From a virus, in IMG/VR virus record IMGVR_UViG_3300010371_000040, positions 1 through 59,889 of that record: a stretch of 59,889 nt of DNA; one strand, given 5' to 3'. A program made the position numbers and the translations under genes. This document shows, one piece after another, positions 24,067-31,655 of the stretch (positions are counted from its first letter, which is position 1; each line of letters opens with the position of its first letter). The notes under the pieces are model-generated. The model ran no database searches and was not told where the DNA came from. It saw only the letters and a list, made by a program, of their open reading frames with translations.

Positions 24067-24450
24067 TCCCCTGCCTGACCAGACCTCTGCTCACCGCGCC
24101 TCGCGATACCGCACCCCGGCGCAGCTTGCCAAGCCAAGCCAAACTCTAAATCTCTAAAATAATCCTCGCCGCACCTATCCATTGCACACCTCACCGAGGC
24201 CGTCCTTGCCCAGCACCGCCCTACAGGACCAAGCCGCGCCGAAACTGAAATTGATAAATAAATCCTCGCCAGACCACACCCGGCCACGGCTGACCAAACA
24301 CTGCACCGCCACACCCAATTCGACCTTGGACCGCCGGACCTAAGCCCGCCATTCCACGCGCAACCCTGCCGAAGCATTCCGCGCCTAGCCTTGCCTAACA
24401 CCGCACAACCTCGCCGGGCCATGGCTAGCCAATCCCAGCCGTGCCGGACC
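24067..24450 (-). repeat. In-register pentanucleotide tract (GGNNN on the minus strand), probable structural RNA
   Basis: Cut into 5-mers from 24061, the plus strand gives about 78 units to 24450, of which I count 51 ending in CC; several more end in GC. The register never slips. Two A/T-rich blocks of exactly 20 nt (24141-24160 and 24241-24260) interrupt it, and each is followed by the same ten bases AATCCTCGCC (24161-24170 and 24261-24270). On the minus strand this is (GGNNN)n starting right after the stop of the gene at 24453. It is not a protein gene: the open frame has no sensible composition. I suggest a transcribed RNA. Confidence 0.75.
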
Positions 24451-24452
24451 CC

Positions 24453-25076
24453 TTATCCTGCCTCAATCGAAAAGTTGGAAATGCCGAAACGACCGTAAGT
24501 CGGCCGGAAATCGCCGACGCCGACCAGACGACCAGCGGACTCGATGGTCTCGCGCAGGTCGTTGGTCGAAATGTACTCAGGTAGGCCGCACATCAGTTGG
24601 ATTTCGGCGGCCCAACCCGCCCGCATCGCAGGACGCGTGCGCGTGATCGCCGACCGTTGAATGACGACCCGCCGCCGATCCTCGTAGTCCCAATCCGGGG
24701 TTCCGAGAGAGGCCAATTCGGTCAGGCTGACGATCCCGGCGTTGAATAAATCCATCGCCGACTTCCGGGGGCTGCGCGGGTCCTGACGGAACTTCGCCGC
24801 CATCACGATCGACCGCCGCAGGTATTCGCCGGGCAGGCAGAGCATCCCCGCCTCGTCGCGGTAGACGTAGCTTTCCAGATCGTCGCTCTTTTTGGCCGCG
24901 CTGTTCTTCGCCGCCTTCGCCTTGGTCTCGACGGCCTCCGAATTCCACCGATGGAACAGGATCGCCGCCGATCCCACGATTGTGACGCGCGCGATGTACG
25001 GCTCGCTGAGTGCGATGTCCGAGTTTCCGCCGGGCGAAACGCCGTCGATGACCTTCAATGCTGCTGACTTTGCCAC
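24453..25076 (-). CDS. Cassette protein with RAMP/Cas7-like C-terminal motif, 207 residues
   Basis: GTG 25076 is chosen because AGGAG lies 7 bp before it. A likely strand (YIARVTIVGSAAILFHRW, 27-44) is followed by a Lys/Ala-rich loop, LCLPGEYLRRSIVMAAKF (79-96), PRSPRKSAMDLF, a basic strand VVIQRSAITRTRP and finally AGRLVGVGDFRPTYGRFGI (181-199). The Gly/Arg end resembles the glycine-rich loop of RAMP (Cas7-like) RNA-binding proteins, but I cannot confirm homology. Its stop codon abuts the pentamer tract, suggesting protein and RNA belong together. No nuclease motif is visible. Confidence 0.6.
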   Translation of the reverse strand: MAKSAALKVIDGVSPGGNSDIALSEPYIARVTIVGSAAILFHRWNSEAVETKAKAAKNSAAKKSDDLESYVYRDEAGMLCLPGEYLRRSIVMAAKFRQDPRSPRKSAMDLFNAGIVSLTELASLGTPDWDYEDRRRVVIQRSAITRTRPAMRAGWAAEIQLMCGLPEYISTNDLRETIESAGRLVGVGDFRPTYGRFGISNFSIEAG

Positions 25077-25160
25077 TTGCAATCTCCTTGCCTAAAAACG
25101 CCATATGTCGTATGGCTCGCGCATTGCTATTAGCACTACGTATTGCAGGGAGCAAGCATT
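25077..25160. promoter_or_regulatory. Divergent control region of the cassette
   Basis: An 84-bp gap between the minus-strand RAMP-like gene and the plus-strand ribbon-helix-helix gene. It contains the inverted repeat CCATA-tgtcg-TATGG (25101-25115), a size and shape suited to a ribbon-helix-helix dimer. For the minus strand, TTGCTC with TAATAG 17 bp downstream is a weak promoter candidate. Autoregulation by the RHH protein is inferred. Confidence 0.5.
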
Positions 25161-25316
25161 ATGTCCGAGAAAGTCGCGGTAACCTTCCGCATCGAGAAAA
25201 AGCTGAGAGACCAGCTTGAGAAAATCGCACATTTCGAGCGCCGGACGATGACCGGCGTCATTGAAGCGATGATCGATGATCGGTGGAAGCAGACGCCGGA
25301 CGGGAAGGCCGACTAA
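25161..25316 (+). CDS. Ribbon-helix-helix regulator, 51 residues
   Basis: ATG 25161 preceded by GGGAG. The sequence VAVTFRIEKKLRDQLEKIAH then RRTMTGVIEAMIDDRW matches the MetJ/Arc/CopG fold: a beta strand, a helix, a turn and a second helix. Its stop overlaps the convergent KTSC gene's stop. It diverges from the RAMP-like gene and probably controls it. Confidence 0.75.
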   Translation: MSEKVAVTFRIEKKLRDQLEKIAHFERRTMTGVIEAMIDDRWKQTPDGKAD

Positions 25317-25591
25317 AACTGCGGCTTGTTCGTCTGCTCGAACGGCACTCGCTTCCGCACCAACGCATGCAGCGCACTCCCGATGCTCTCGGCACCCATG
25401 ATCTGCGCCGCCGTATCAGCATCGATGCCAGGATAGAAACCCTTGTTTCCCGCCGGGTTCTTGACCGTCGGCGCGAAGTGAACGTGAAGCTGTTGCGCCT
25501 GTGCGTCGTACCCGATTTTCAGGATGTGGCTTGATAGCACTTCCTGCATCTCGACGGGCGGCGGGGCGGGTTGCTGATTTTCTTCGTCCAT
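25313..25591 (-). CDS. KTSC-domain-like protein, 92 residues
   Basis: ILKIGYDAQAQQLHVHF, then FYPGIDADTAAQIMGAES and IGSALHALVRKRV follow the KTSC pattern (IxxxGYDxxxxxLxVxF ... YxxVPxxxxxxLxxAxSxGxxxxxxIR). KTSC domains occur alone or fused to enzymes; function unknown. Last gene of a three-gene minus-strand unit. Confidence 0.6.
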   Translation of the reverse strand: MDEENQQPAPPPVEMQEVLSSHILKIGYDAQAQQLHVHFAPTVKNPAGNKGFYPGIDADTAAQIMGAESIGSALHALVRKRVPFEQTNKPQF

Positions 25592-25593
25592 CT

Positions 25594-25827
25594 CTAGCCT
25601 CTAAAGTCTCCGAGTTCGGAAATCATCCGTTCTATTTCTGGATCGACCGACAACATCGAAAGGCACTCAACTGGCGGCTGCATCTCTAGCCGCCGCCCAA
25701 TTTCATATGCGAAATTATCGGACGCTTTTTCGAATTCAGACCACACACCGGCCCGAACATCGAGACGCCCAGATGCGATAGTCGGATACATCTCTTCCAA
25801 GAGTTTCAGCTTGCCGGGTGTGAGCAT
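25594..25827 (-). CDS. Hypothetical protein, 77 residues
   Basis: ATG 25827 (MLTPGKLKLLEEMYPTIA), with an in-frame TTG at 25851 as an alternative. Helical and acidic. Packed between the HTH gene and the KTSC gene with 1-2 bp spacing, so it is co-transcribed. No known domain. Confidence 0.6.
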   Translation of the reverse strand: MLTPGKLKLLEEMYPTIASGRLDVRAGVWSEFEKASDNFAYEIGRRLEMQPPVECLSMLSVDPEIERMISELGDFRG

Positions 25828-25828
25828 G

Positions 25829-26011
25829 TTACCCGTGCCGACACCCCTCAAGGTACTTGTTCACGTCTTCCGGCATGAAGTGATATCGGCCCTGAACCTT
25901 GTAGTACGGCGGGCCGTATCCGTTGCGCATCCAGGACCGGAGAACCTGCAGGCTGACCCCGAGAATCGATGCCGTGTCCTTCGGTTTCAGGCTTTTGGAC
26001 ATATCGACCAT
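25829..26011 (-). CDS. MerR/excisionase-like HTH protein, 60 residues
   Basis: ATG 26011 lies behind AAGGG. KPKDTASILGVSLQVLRSWM then YKVQGRYHFMPEDVNKYLEG is the helix-wing pattern of AlpA/Xis-type HTH proteins. It heads the three-gene minus-strand unit of the cassette and is a candidate regulator or excisionase. Confidence 0.7.
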   Translation of the reverse strand: MVDMSKSLKPKDTASILGVSLQVLRSWMRNGYGPPYYKVQGRYHFMPEDVNKYLEGCRHG

Positions 26012-26213
26012 TTCGAAACCCTTCCGAGCGCTGACCGTCACTAATGCGAGCAAATATCACCTTTCGCGCGCTTGAACAATTAGATGCTCGCCGGATAGTT
26101 GCCCGAGAAATCAGCGGTCTCTCTGGGCTTTCGCCTCCGGCGCTACGTCGGGCGAGGTATCGAGGAACCCTCCGAGCGCCGTTGATGGCAACGCCAACCC
26201 AAGGAGAGAAGGA

Positions 26214-26255
26214 ATGAAGCGTCGTCGCCATTCCGGCCGTAAGGGCCGCCGGTAA
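26214..26255 (+). CDS. Possible 13-residue basic peptide
   Basis: A nearly ideal ribosome site (AAGGAGAGAAGGA) is followed by ATG and a 13-residue frame, MKRRRHSGRKGRR. It resumes the plus-strand structural operon after the cassette. Such a short peptide could be real or a leader for the next gene; a strong site with no other start argues for translation. Confidence 0.4.
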   Translation: MKRRRHSGRKGRR

Positions 26256-26260
26256 TCCGG

Positions 26261-26701
26261 GTGCCTCCGCTTCCGCCACAACTCGCAGCCGCCTTGGCCG
26301 GGAAATCCCCGGCCGCAGGTGCAGGCTCGGCACCGGGTCAACCTCCCTTTGGTTCCTCCCCGATGACGGCGCCCACACCGAACCGCGGCATGCAAGGCGA
26401 GGGCCTGTCCCTCGTGGCGGAAGCGAAGCGCATGCTCGAAAAGGCATTGTCGATGCCGGGCCTGGGTGCCGAAACCGACATAGGACAGGCGATCCTCAAG
26501 TCGCTCGAAGCCATCGGCAAGGTTTTGCCGGAAGGCACAGTCACTCCGGGAATGCGCGATGCCGGCATGCAGCAGTGGATGATGCAGGGCCGCCGCGAGA
26601 ACCCGATGGCCGCAATCATCGCGGCGCTTCAGGGCGGTGGTGGAGGCGGAACGCCCGCTGCCCCCGCGCCCGGTGGCGCCGAACTTCCCGCCGCCGCATA
26701 G
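26261..26701 (+). CDS. Structural-operon protein, 146 residues, GTG start
   Basis: A Pro/Gly/Ala-rich N-terminus (LPPQLAAALAGKSPAAGAG), a central helical part (LVAEAKRMLEKALSMPGLGA ... AILKSLEAIGKVLP) and a Gly-rich end. It lies between portal and scaffold in the late operon. It probably takes part in head assembly, but no specific family is recognised. Confidence 0.65.
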   Translation: MPPLPPQLAAALAGKSPAAGAGSAPGQPPFGSSPMTAPTPNRGMQGEGLSLVAEAKRMLEKALSMPGLGAETDIGQAILKSLEAIGKVLPEGTVTPGMRDAGMQQWMMQGRRENPMAAIIAALQGGGGGGTPAAPAPGGAELPAAA

Positions 26702-26719
26702 CAGCAGAGGACTACACCA

Positions 26720-26887
26720 ATGGCTAAGGATATGTTCGGGTCGTTGCCCACCGGCATCCCGAAGAACAGCAACCAGGTCGAGCGAGTCGACCTGACCCAG
26801 GCGGACATGGGTGCCCGCGCTTCGCATATGCCGAAGCTGGAGAAGAACCCCAAGAACGCCGTCAAGCACGTGACGCAGGGGCGGTAA
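26720..26887 (+). CDS. Hypothetical small protein, 55 residues
   Basis: ATG 26720, immediately preceded by ACTACACC (26711-26718), one of the dispersed motif copies. The product is polar and basic at its end (KNPKNAVKHVTQGR). No known domain; coupled to the scaffold-like gene. Confidence 0.6.
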   Translation: MAKDMFGSLPTGIPKNSNQVERVDLTQADMGARASHMPKLEKNPKNAVKHVTQGR

Positions 26888-26888
26888 C

Positions 26889-27524
26889 ATGGCGCTGATC
26901 GAGATCGAAGACAGCATCGCCGCCGAGCTCGCCAAGAACGGCATTCGCTACACCGACGCCAGCACGACCTATAAGGGTGCGCGCGAGTCCCAGGCCGCGC
27001 TCGCCAAGATTATGGGCGGCCCGCAGCGGATGGAGTTTCTGAAGCTGTACAAGGCAGCGTTCCCGGACGCAGTCGTGCCCGAGCTCGATGCCGCTGCGCC
27101 CGTCAATGATGCCGTCGCCGCGCTCGCCAAGGAATTCTCGGACTATAAGGCCAGGGTCGAGGAAAAAGAGACCGAGCGCGAGAAGAAGCTGCGCGAGGAA
27201 TCCGCTTCGCAGACCGTCGCGAACGGCCGCAAGATGCTCCGCACCGACAAGAAGCTCGATGACGAGGGCGTCGATGCGGTCGAGAAGATCATGCTCAAGC
27301 ACGGCATCCAGGACTACGAGGTCGCGTTCAAGGTGTTCAACGCTGATCGCGAACCTGACCCGCAACAGCTTCCGTCCAGTTGGGCAGGCCGCTCGCTCGA
27401 CTGGTTCGAGAAGCAGGAGAACAAGCCCGACCAGGAACTTCTGCTGAAGGATCCCGCCGCGTTCAAGCGGCAGGAAATCGGCAAGGTCTTGGCCGAGGCC
27501 CGCGCCGGCAAGCTGGCGGCATAA
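26889..27524 (+). CDS. Scaffold-like head assembly protein
   Basis: A 211-residue, highly charged, largely helical protein with a coiled-coil stretch (ALAKEFSDYKARVEEKETER) directly before the capsid gene. That composition and position are typical of scaffolding proteins. No protease motif is present. Assignment is by position and composition. Confidence 0.6.
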   Translation: MALIEIEDSIAAELAKNGIRYTDASTTYKGARESQAALAKIMGGPQRMEFLKLYKAAFPDAVVPELDAAAPVNDAVAALAKEFSDYKARVEEKETEREKKLREESASQTVANGRKMLRTDKKLDDEGVDAVEKIMLKHGIQDYEVAFKVFNADREPDPQQLPSSWAGRSLDWFEKQENKPDQELLLKDPAAFKRQEIGKVLAEARAGKLAA

Positions 27525-27536
27525 AGGAGAAACGCA

Positions 27537-28559
27537 GTGACCTTCCCGCTTTCCGGAACTGGCATCGCACCGACAGGGCCAGTCTTCAGCGAACTCAACG
27601 CCCTGACGCGCCGCGCATTCATTCCGACGGTGGTCACGCAGCTCTATTTCTCGAGCCCGTCCCTGTTCATGCTGATGGGTGCGGCCCAACGCGCGGCCGG
27701 CGGCCTCAACCAGATCACGGTGCCGGTGCAGGGCCAGTCGATGGTCCAGGGTGCCTGGACCGGCTATGCGGGCAACTTCAACAGGCCTCAGGTCATCCCC
27801 GGCGTTCAGCCCGCCCAGTGGATGCTGAGCTACTATACCGTCCCGGTCCCGCTGGTCATGGGCGAGGCGCTCATCCAGTCGACCGAGGCGATCGTTCCGA
27901 TCATCGACGTCCGCATGAACGACGTGTACGCGGTGATGGCGCAGCAGTTCTCAAGCGCGCTGTTCAGCAACAACTCGGCGAATTCGCTGATGCCGCAGGG
28001 TTTCGTCGAGGCATTCGACGATGGCAGCCAGGTGCCGGTCTACGGCGGCATCGCGCGCAACCAGGGCGGAAACCAGTTCTGGCAGTCCAACCGCATCACC
28101 AATGTCGGCGCCAACAACACGCGCGCCGCCTGGTCGACCTATCTGATCCAGGTGACCAAGCTGGCCGGCGGCGAGACGCCCGATTTCGTGCTGATGTCAC
28201 CCGGCGACTTCGCCGTCCTGGCGGCGCAGTTCATCGGTGTCGAGCAGATCAACATACGTCCGGGCCAGCAGTTCACGATGGACACGAACATCCGGTCGGG
28301 CTTCCCGAACGTGATGATCAACGGGGTGCCGTTCTTCCTCGACTACTCGTGCCCGACCGGCACGGCGTATATGGCGAACAGCAAGTATTACGCCATGCAT
28401 ATCAGTGAGGACGCGCAGTTCGACTTCACCGGGTTCTATAGCCTTGTTCCATTGGGGCAATTGGCCGTCGTAGGCGTAGCTTACACCGGGTATAATGTGA
28501 TTTGCTCAAAGCCCGTTTCTGGTGCAAGTTTCAGTGGCATCACTGGGGCGCCATTTTAG
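27537..28559 (+). CDS. Major capsid protein
   Basis: A 340-residue protein from GTG 27537, 12 bp after the scaffold-like gene. It shows an N-terminal arm, FIPTVVTQLYFSSPSLFMLM, a long helix region (AVMAQQFSSALFSNN) and a beta-rich core ending in GQLAVVGVAYTGYNVICSKP. Length, composition and place between scaffold and connectors fit an HK97-fold capsid protein. Its stop overlaps the convergent HNH stop. Confidence 0.8.
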   Translation: MTFPLSGTGIAPTGPVFSELNALTRRAFIPTVVTQLYFSSPSLFMLMGAAQRAAGGLNQITVPVQGQSMVQGAWTGYAGNFNRPQVIPGVQPAQWMLSYYTVPVPLVMGEALIQSTEAIVPIIDVRMNDVYAVMAQQFSSALFSNNSANSLMPQGFVEAFDDGSQVPVYGGIARNQGGNQFWQSNRITNVGANNTRAAWSTYLIQVTKLAGGETPDFVLMSPGDFAVLAAQFIGVEQINIRPGQQFTMDTNIRSGFPNVMINGVPFFLDYSCPTGTAYMANSKYYAMHISEDAQFDFTGFYSLVPLGQLAVVGVAYTGYNVICSKPVSGASFSGITGAPF

Positions 28560-29236
28560 GACTTGCGATTACTTAGTAGTGCCTCTGCAATAGAGTACAT
28601 GTCTTCATCGGTAGTTGAGCCCTTGAAGGCATTGAGTGACCAAAGGATGAACCGGCAGTTCGACTGCACATATCCGAGCTTCGGCTCGATCTTGTCGATG
28701 GAAGGGTGAAAGGTAAAAGGTGTTCCTCCGGGCATACCAATCGCGAATGGGATATTTGAAAGCTCGCATCGGCCAGTCCAGCGGGCTAAAGCCCATTCTG
28801 CCGTTAGGTCGAAAGGCATTCCTCGCTTTTCCGCCCGCCTTCGCACGCCATCCAGCAGGGGCTTCCACGGCTCTTCCAGCCTCCGTTGCTGGTACTGCAC
28901 CTTTCTCCGGCCATTATCAGCATGGCGATAAGCCTCGTGAAGCCGGTAATAATTCCTGGTTTTCCAGCGGTTTCTGCATTCAAAGCAGCAGAACTTCTGC
29001 GTTCGCCTTGTTTGCACGAGCGGGCGCTTGCATTCCAGGCATTCTGTCTCGGCTAGCGCAGGTTTTCCGGCGTTTCGTTTTTCGCGCTCTGCGGCCAATC
29101 TCGCGTCTCGATGGCGCAGATAGCATTGGCGCTGCTTATATCGAAGTCTGCACTTCTTGCCACAGTAAAGGCGAGTTGAGATGCGCGTCTGAAAAGATGA
29201 TCCGCATTGCTGGCAGTTTCGTTCCTCAAGCTTCAT
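28556..29236 (-). CDS. HNH-type homing endonuclease with zinc knuckles
   Basis: A 226-residue protein from ATG 29236 (GAGGA upstream). N-terminal knuckles: NCQQCGSSF ... YCGKKC and TECLECKRPL ... FCCFECRNRW. The C-terminal nuclease has the phage HNH phrase HPSIDKIEPKLGYVQSNCRF followed by LWSLNAFKG. It is the only minus-strand gene between the capsid gene and the next structural gene, of lower GC than its neighbours. A mobile, self-spreading gene is likely. Confidence 0.8.
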   Translation of the reverse strand: MKLEERNCQQCGSSFQTRISTRLYCGKKCRLRYKQRQCYLRHRDARLAAEREKRNAGKPALAETECLECKRPLVQTRRTQKFCCFECRNRWKTRNYYRLHEAYRHADNGRRKVQYQQRRLEEPWKPLLDGVRRRAEKRGMPFDLTAEWALARWTGRCELSNIPFAIGMPGGTPFTFHPSIDKIEPKLGYVQSNCRFILWSLNAFKGSTTDEDMYSIAEALLSNRKS

Positions 29237-29280
29237 TCCGTCCTCACGGGATTTTTGCCTTCGTAAAAGGGGTATCATAA

Positions 29281-30162
29281 ATGGCGATAGGTGGCCAGGG
29301 TTTGGCTTTGCCCTACCCGCAGTCTCTCAACCCGGTCCCGTTCAACTTCGCGCAGCAGCCGATCGGTCGCACGTTCGATCTGGTCGCGGGCGCGGCGGTG
29401 CTGATTCCGTCCGGGACCTGGATGATCTTCTCCAAGAACGGCTATTCGGTCGTGCAGTACCTGTCGCCGGTGAGCGGCGAATGGGTGCCGCTGGCGAGTT
29501 CGCCGCAGACCACGGGCTTCGTGTTCGTATCGTCGGATGGCGTGAACTTCCGCGTCTGGAACCCGAAAGGCTTCCCGATCAGCGCAACCGTCACCGGCGC
29601 CGGCAGCGGCTACGTGCAGTCCTCGACCACCGTCACCGCCGGTTCGGGCGGCTCGCTGTGGCACGCCATCGTCGGCGGCGCGGTCAACAGCAGCGTCACC
29701 ATCGGCGCCGACGCGAAGGGCAATGTCGGCGGGTCGAATTTCACCCTGCCGCCCACGCTGGTCGTTCAGGCCCCTCCGGCGCAGTTGCAGAACCTGCCGT
29801 CGACCGCCACCGCACAGGGCGGCGTCGCCTGCACGATGACCTGCACGATCAGCGGCGGAGCGATCAACGCCGTGACGGTCGATGCAGCGGGCGCGGGCTT
29901 TCAGTCGGCTCCGGTCGTCCAGGTGATCCCGAACCCCTTCGACCCGAACATCGGTTCGATCACGGTGCCGACGCTGACGACCACGCTGACCGGTTCGGGC
30001 ACGATCACGGCGGTGCTGCTGGACTTCTTCGGCACGGCCTCCGGGTCGGCACCGACGCTGACGATCGCCGGTGCGGGTTCGAGCGCGACGGCGACCGCCA
30101 ACATCGTGGCGACCGCGGCCACGGATACCGTGACGATGCAGCAGGTTCCGAGCGGCATCTAA
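29281..30162 (+). CDS. Virion protein with GSGY-type module
   Basis: A 293-residue, Gly/Thr/Ser-rich beta protein following the capsid gene. It starts with a defined domain (ALPYPQSLNPVPFNFAQQPI ... GTWMIFSKNGY) and then has repetitive segments (TVTGAGSGYVQSSTTVTAGS) related to those in the proteins at 31655 and 32865. Probably head decoration or connector; specific role unknown. Confidence 0.65.
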   Translation: MAIGGQGLALPYPQSLNPVPFNFAQQPIGRTFDLVAGAAVLIPSGTWMIFSKNGYSVVQYLSPVSGEWVPLASSPQTTGFVFVSSDGVNFRVWNPKGFPISATVTGAGSGYVQSSTTVTAGSGGSLWHAIVGGAVNSSVTIGADAKGNVGGSNFTLPPTLVVQAPPAQLQNLPSTATAQGGVACTMTCTISGGAINAVTVDAAGAGFQSAPVVQVIPNPFDPNIGSITVPTLTTTLTGSGTITAVLLDFFGTASGSAPTLTIAGAGSSATATANIVATAATDTVTMQQVPSGI

Positions 30163-30177
30163 AGTCGATGAGGGGCC

Positions 30178-30900
30178 ATGGCGCTCACAGCCTATCTGGG
30201 TCAGGTCGCCTCGCTCCTCGATGACTTCAGCAACGTCGAGTACTCCCAGGCCAACCTGACCATCTGGATCAACGACGCGCGCGTGCAGATCGCCGCCGTG
30301 TCGGAATCCGTGCGCGGGCTTGCGCAATACACCTTCCTGTCCGGCCAGCACGGGTACAAGTTCGCAGACGCGACCGTGATCCCGACCGGTGCCGGCGGCG
30401 TGCTGACGACCCGCAAAGGCCAGGTGTTCGTCAACAATCAGTGGCAGGAGATATACAACCGCGAGTGGGACTGGTTTTTCTCGTACGAGCTCTGCGGACC
30501 GCGCTCGGTCGCGGTGGGCGTGCCGACGGTGTTTTCCGAGTTCCAGCCCGGCATCACCGGCCAGTTCTGCGTCTCGCCGACGCCCGACCAGAGCTATCAG
30601 GCGAAGTTCGACGCGGTGTGCTACCCGGTCAATCTCGTGAACGACAGCACGAACGAAGCGCTGCCCTATCCGTGGACCGAAGCCGTGCAGTATTATGCTG
30701 CCTACCTCGCGCTCCTGAATGCCCAGCGCAATGCGGATGCAGACCAGATGTTCCAGAGGTACGAGGTGTTCGAGCGGCGGGCGACGCAGATGACCACGCC
30801 GACCGCGCTGCCGGTCAATCGTCCCGGCGGGCCTGGTGCCAAGATCGCGGCGACGAAGTCCGTGCTCACGACGCAGAGCCAGCCGGGCGGGGGTGGCTGA
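30178..30900 (+). CDS. Connector-like protein, paralogue 1 of 3
   Basis: A 240-residue protein. LGQVASLLDDFSNVEYSQAN then WINDARVQIAAVSESVRGLA at the start, EALPYPWTEAVQYYAAYLAL in the second half, and FERRATQMTTPTALPVN near the end are all repeated in the next gene and partly in the third. The helical N-terminus and position after the capsid suggest a head-to-tail adaptor. Confidence 0.65.
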   Translation: MALTAYLGQVASLLDDFSNVEYSQANLTIWINDARVQIAAVSESVRGLAQYTFLSGQHGYKFADATVIPTGAGGVLTTRKGQVFVNNQWQEIYNREWDWFFSYELCGPRSVAVGVPTVFSEFQPGITGQFCVSPTPDQSYQAKFDAVCYPVNLVNDSTNEALPYPWTEAVQYYAAYLALLNAQRNADADQMFQRYEVFERRATQMTTPTALPVNRPGGPGAKIAATKSVLTTQSQPGGGG

Positions 30901-31655
30901 TGGCCCTCTTCGCCTACCGCCAACAGGTGGAGCGGCTGCTTCAGGACACGCAGCAGGTTCTCTATAACCTCGCCGACATCGACGTCTATATCAACGACGC
31001 GCGGGTCCAGATCGCGCTTGCGGCCGAGTGCATCCGACAGCCGGCGCAGATCGCGATGGTCCAGGGACAGCAGTCGTACGCATTCTCCAGCGCAACATTC
31101 ACCGCGGCCCCGACGATTCCCGCTGGTCTGGGCGGGGTCGGCAATGTCCGGAGCTGCATGCTGGTTCTGGCGACGACCAATCCGCAAGGCCAGCCGGGGC
31201 AGAAGCGCATCCCGATCCGCGCGTGGGAGTGGTTCGAAAGCTACTATCTCGCCGTGAACGTGCCGACGCAGGGCGCGCCGGTGATCTCGGCCAGGCTGCA
31301 GCCGGGTCTCGTCGGCACGCTGTGGTTCGCGCCGCCGCCCGACGCGGCCTATCAGATCAACCTCGACGCCGTGGCCTATCCGGCGGCGCTGGCGACCGAC
31401 GCCGACCCGGAGGCTCTGCCGTACCCGTGGACGGACGCGGTGCCGTTCTTCGCCGCATACCTCGCCTATCTCAGCACGCAGAACGCGGACGCGGCTCAGA
31501 AGATGTGGATCGAATATTCGAAATTCCAGCAGCGCGGCACGCAGATCACGACGCCGACTAGGACCCCGTACAAGTACCCTGGCGGCATGGGCGCACAGGA
31601 GGCCATGCAGAAGGTGCCGTTGACCGGCGGCCTGCAGCGCCAGGGTGGCGGCTGA
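30900..31655 (+). CDS. Connector-like protein, paralogue 2 of 3
   Basis: 251 residues; ATG 30900 overlaps the preceding stop. It shares VYINDARVQIALAAECIRQP, ALPYPWTDAVPFFAAYLAYL and KFQQRGTQITTPTRTPYKYP with the gene before, clearly a tandem duplication. Role as for paralogue 1. Confidence 0.65.
   Translation: MALFAYRQQVERLLQDTQQVLYNLADIDVYINDARVQIALAAECIRQPAQIAMVQGQQSYAFSSATFTAAPTIPAGLGGVGNVRSCMLVLATTNPQGQPGQKRIPIRAWEWFESYYLAVNVPTQGAPVISARLQPGLVGTLWFAPPPDAAYQINLDAVAYPAALATDADPEALPYPWTDAVPFFAAYLAYLSTQNADAAQKMWIEYSKFQQRGTQITTPTRTPYKYPGGMGAQEAMQKVPLTGGLQRQGGG

Noticed and set aside
24024-24422. Minus-strand open frame (132 residues) over the pentamer tract
   Set aside because: Composition simply reflects the GGNNN repeat (Gly/Arg/Cys/Ala); no ribosome site; the five-base period is incompatible with a codon-based origin.
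24067-24450. The C-rich tract as a CRISPR-like or tRNA-like element
   Set aside because: No repeat-spacer alternation, no cloverleaf, no CCA end; the signal is a strict five-base period.
30441-31655. A long open frame of 404 residues starting inside paralogue 1
   Set aside because: Its first half is out-of-frame Arg/Ala-rich sequence; only the part from 30900 is a real gene.
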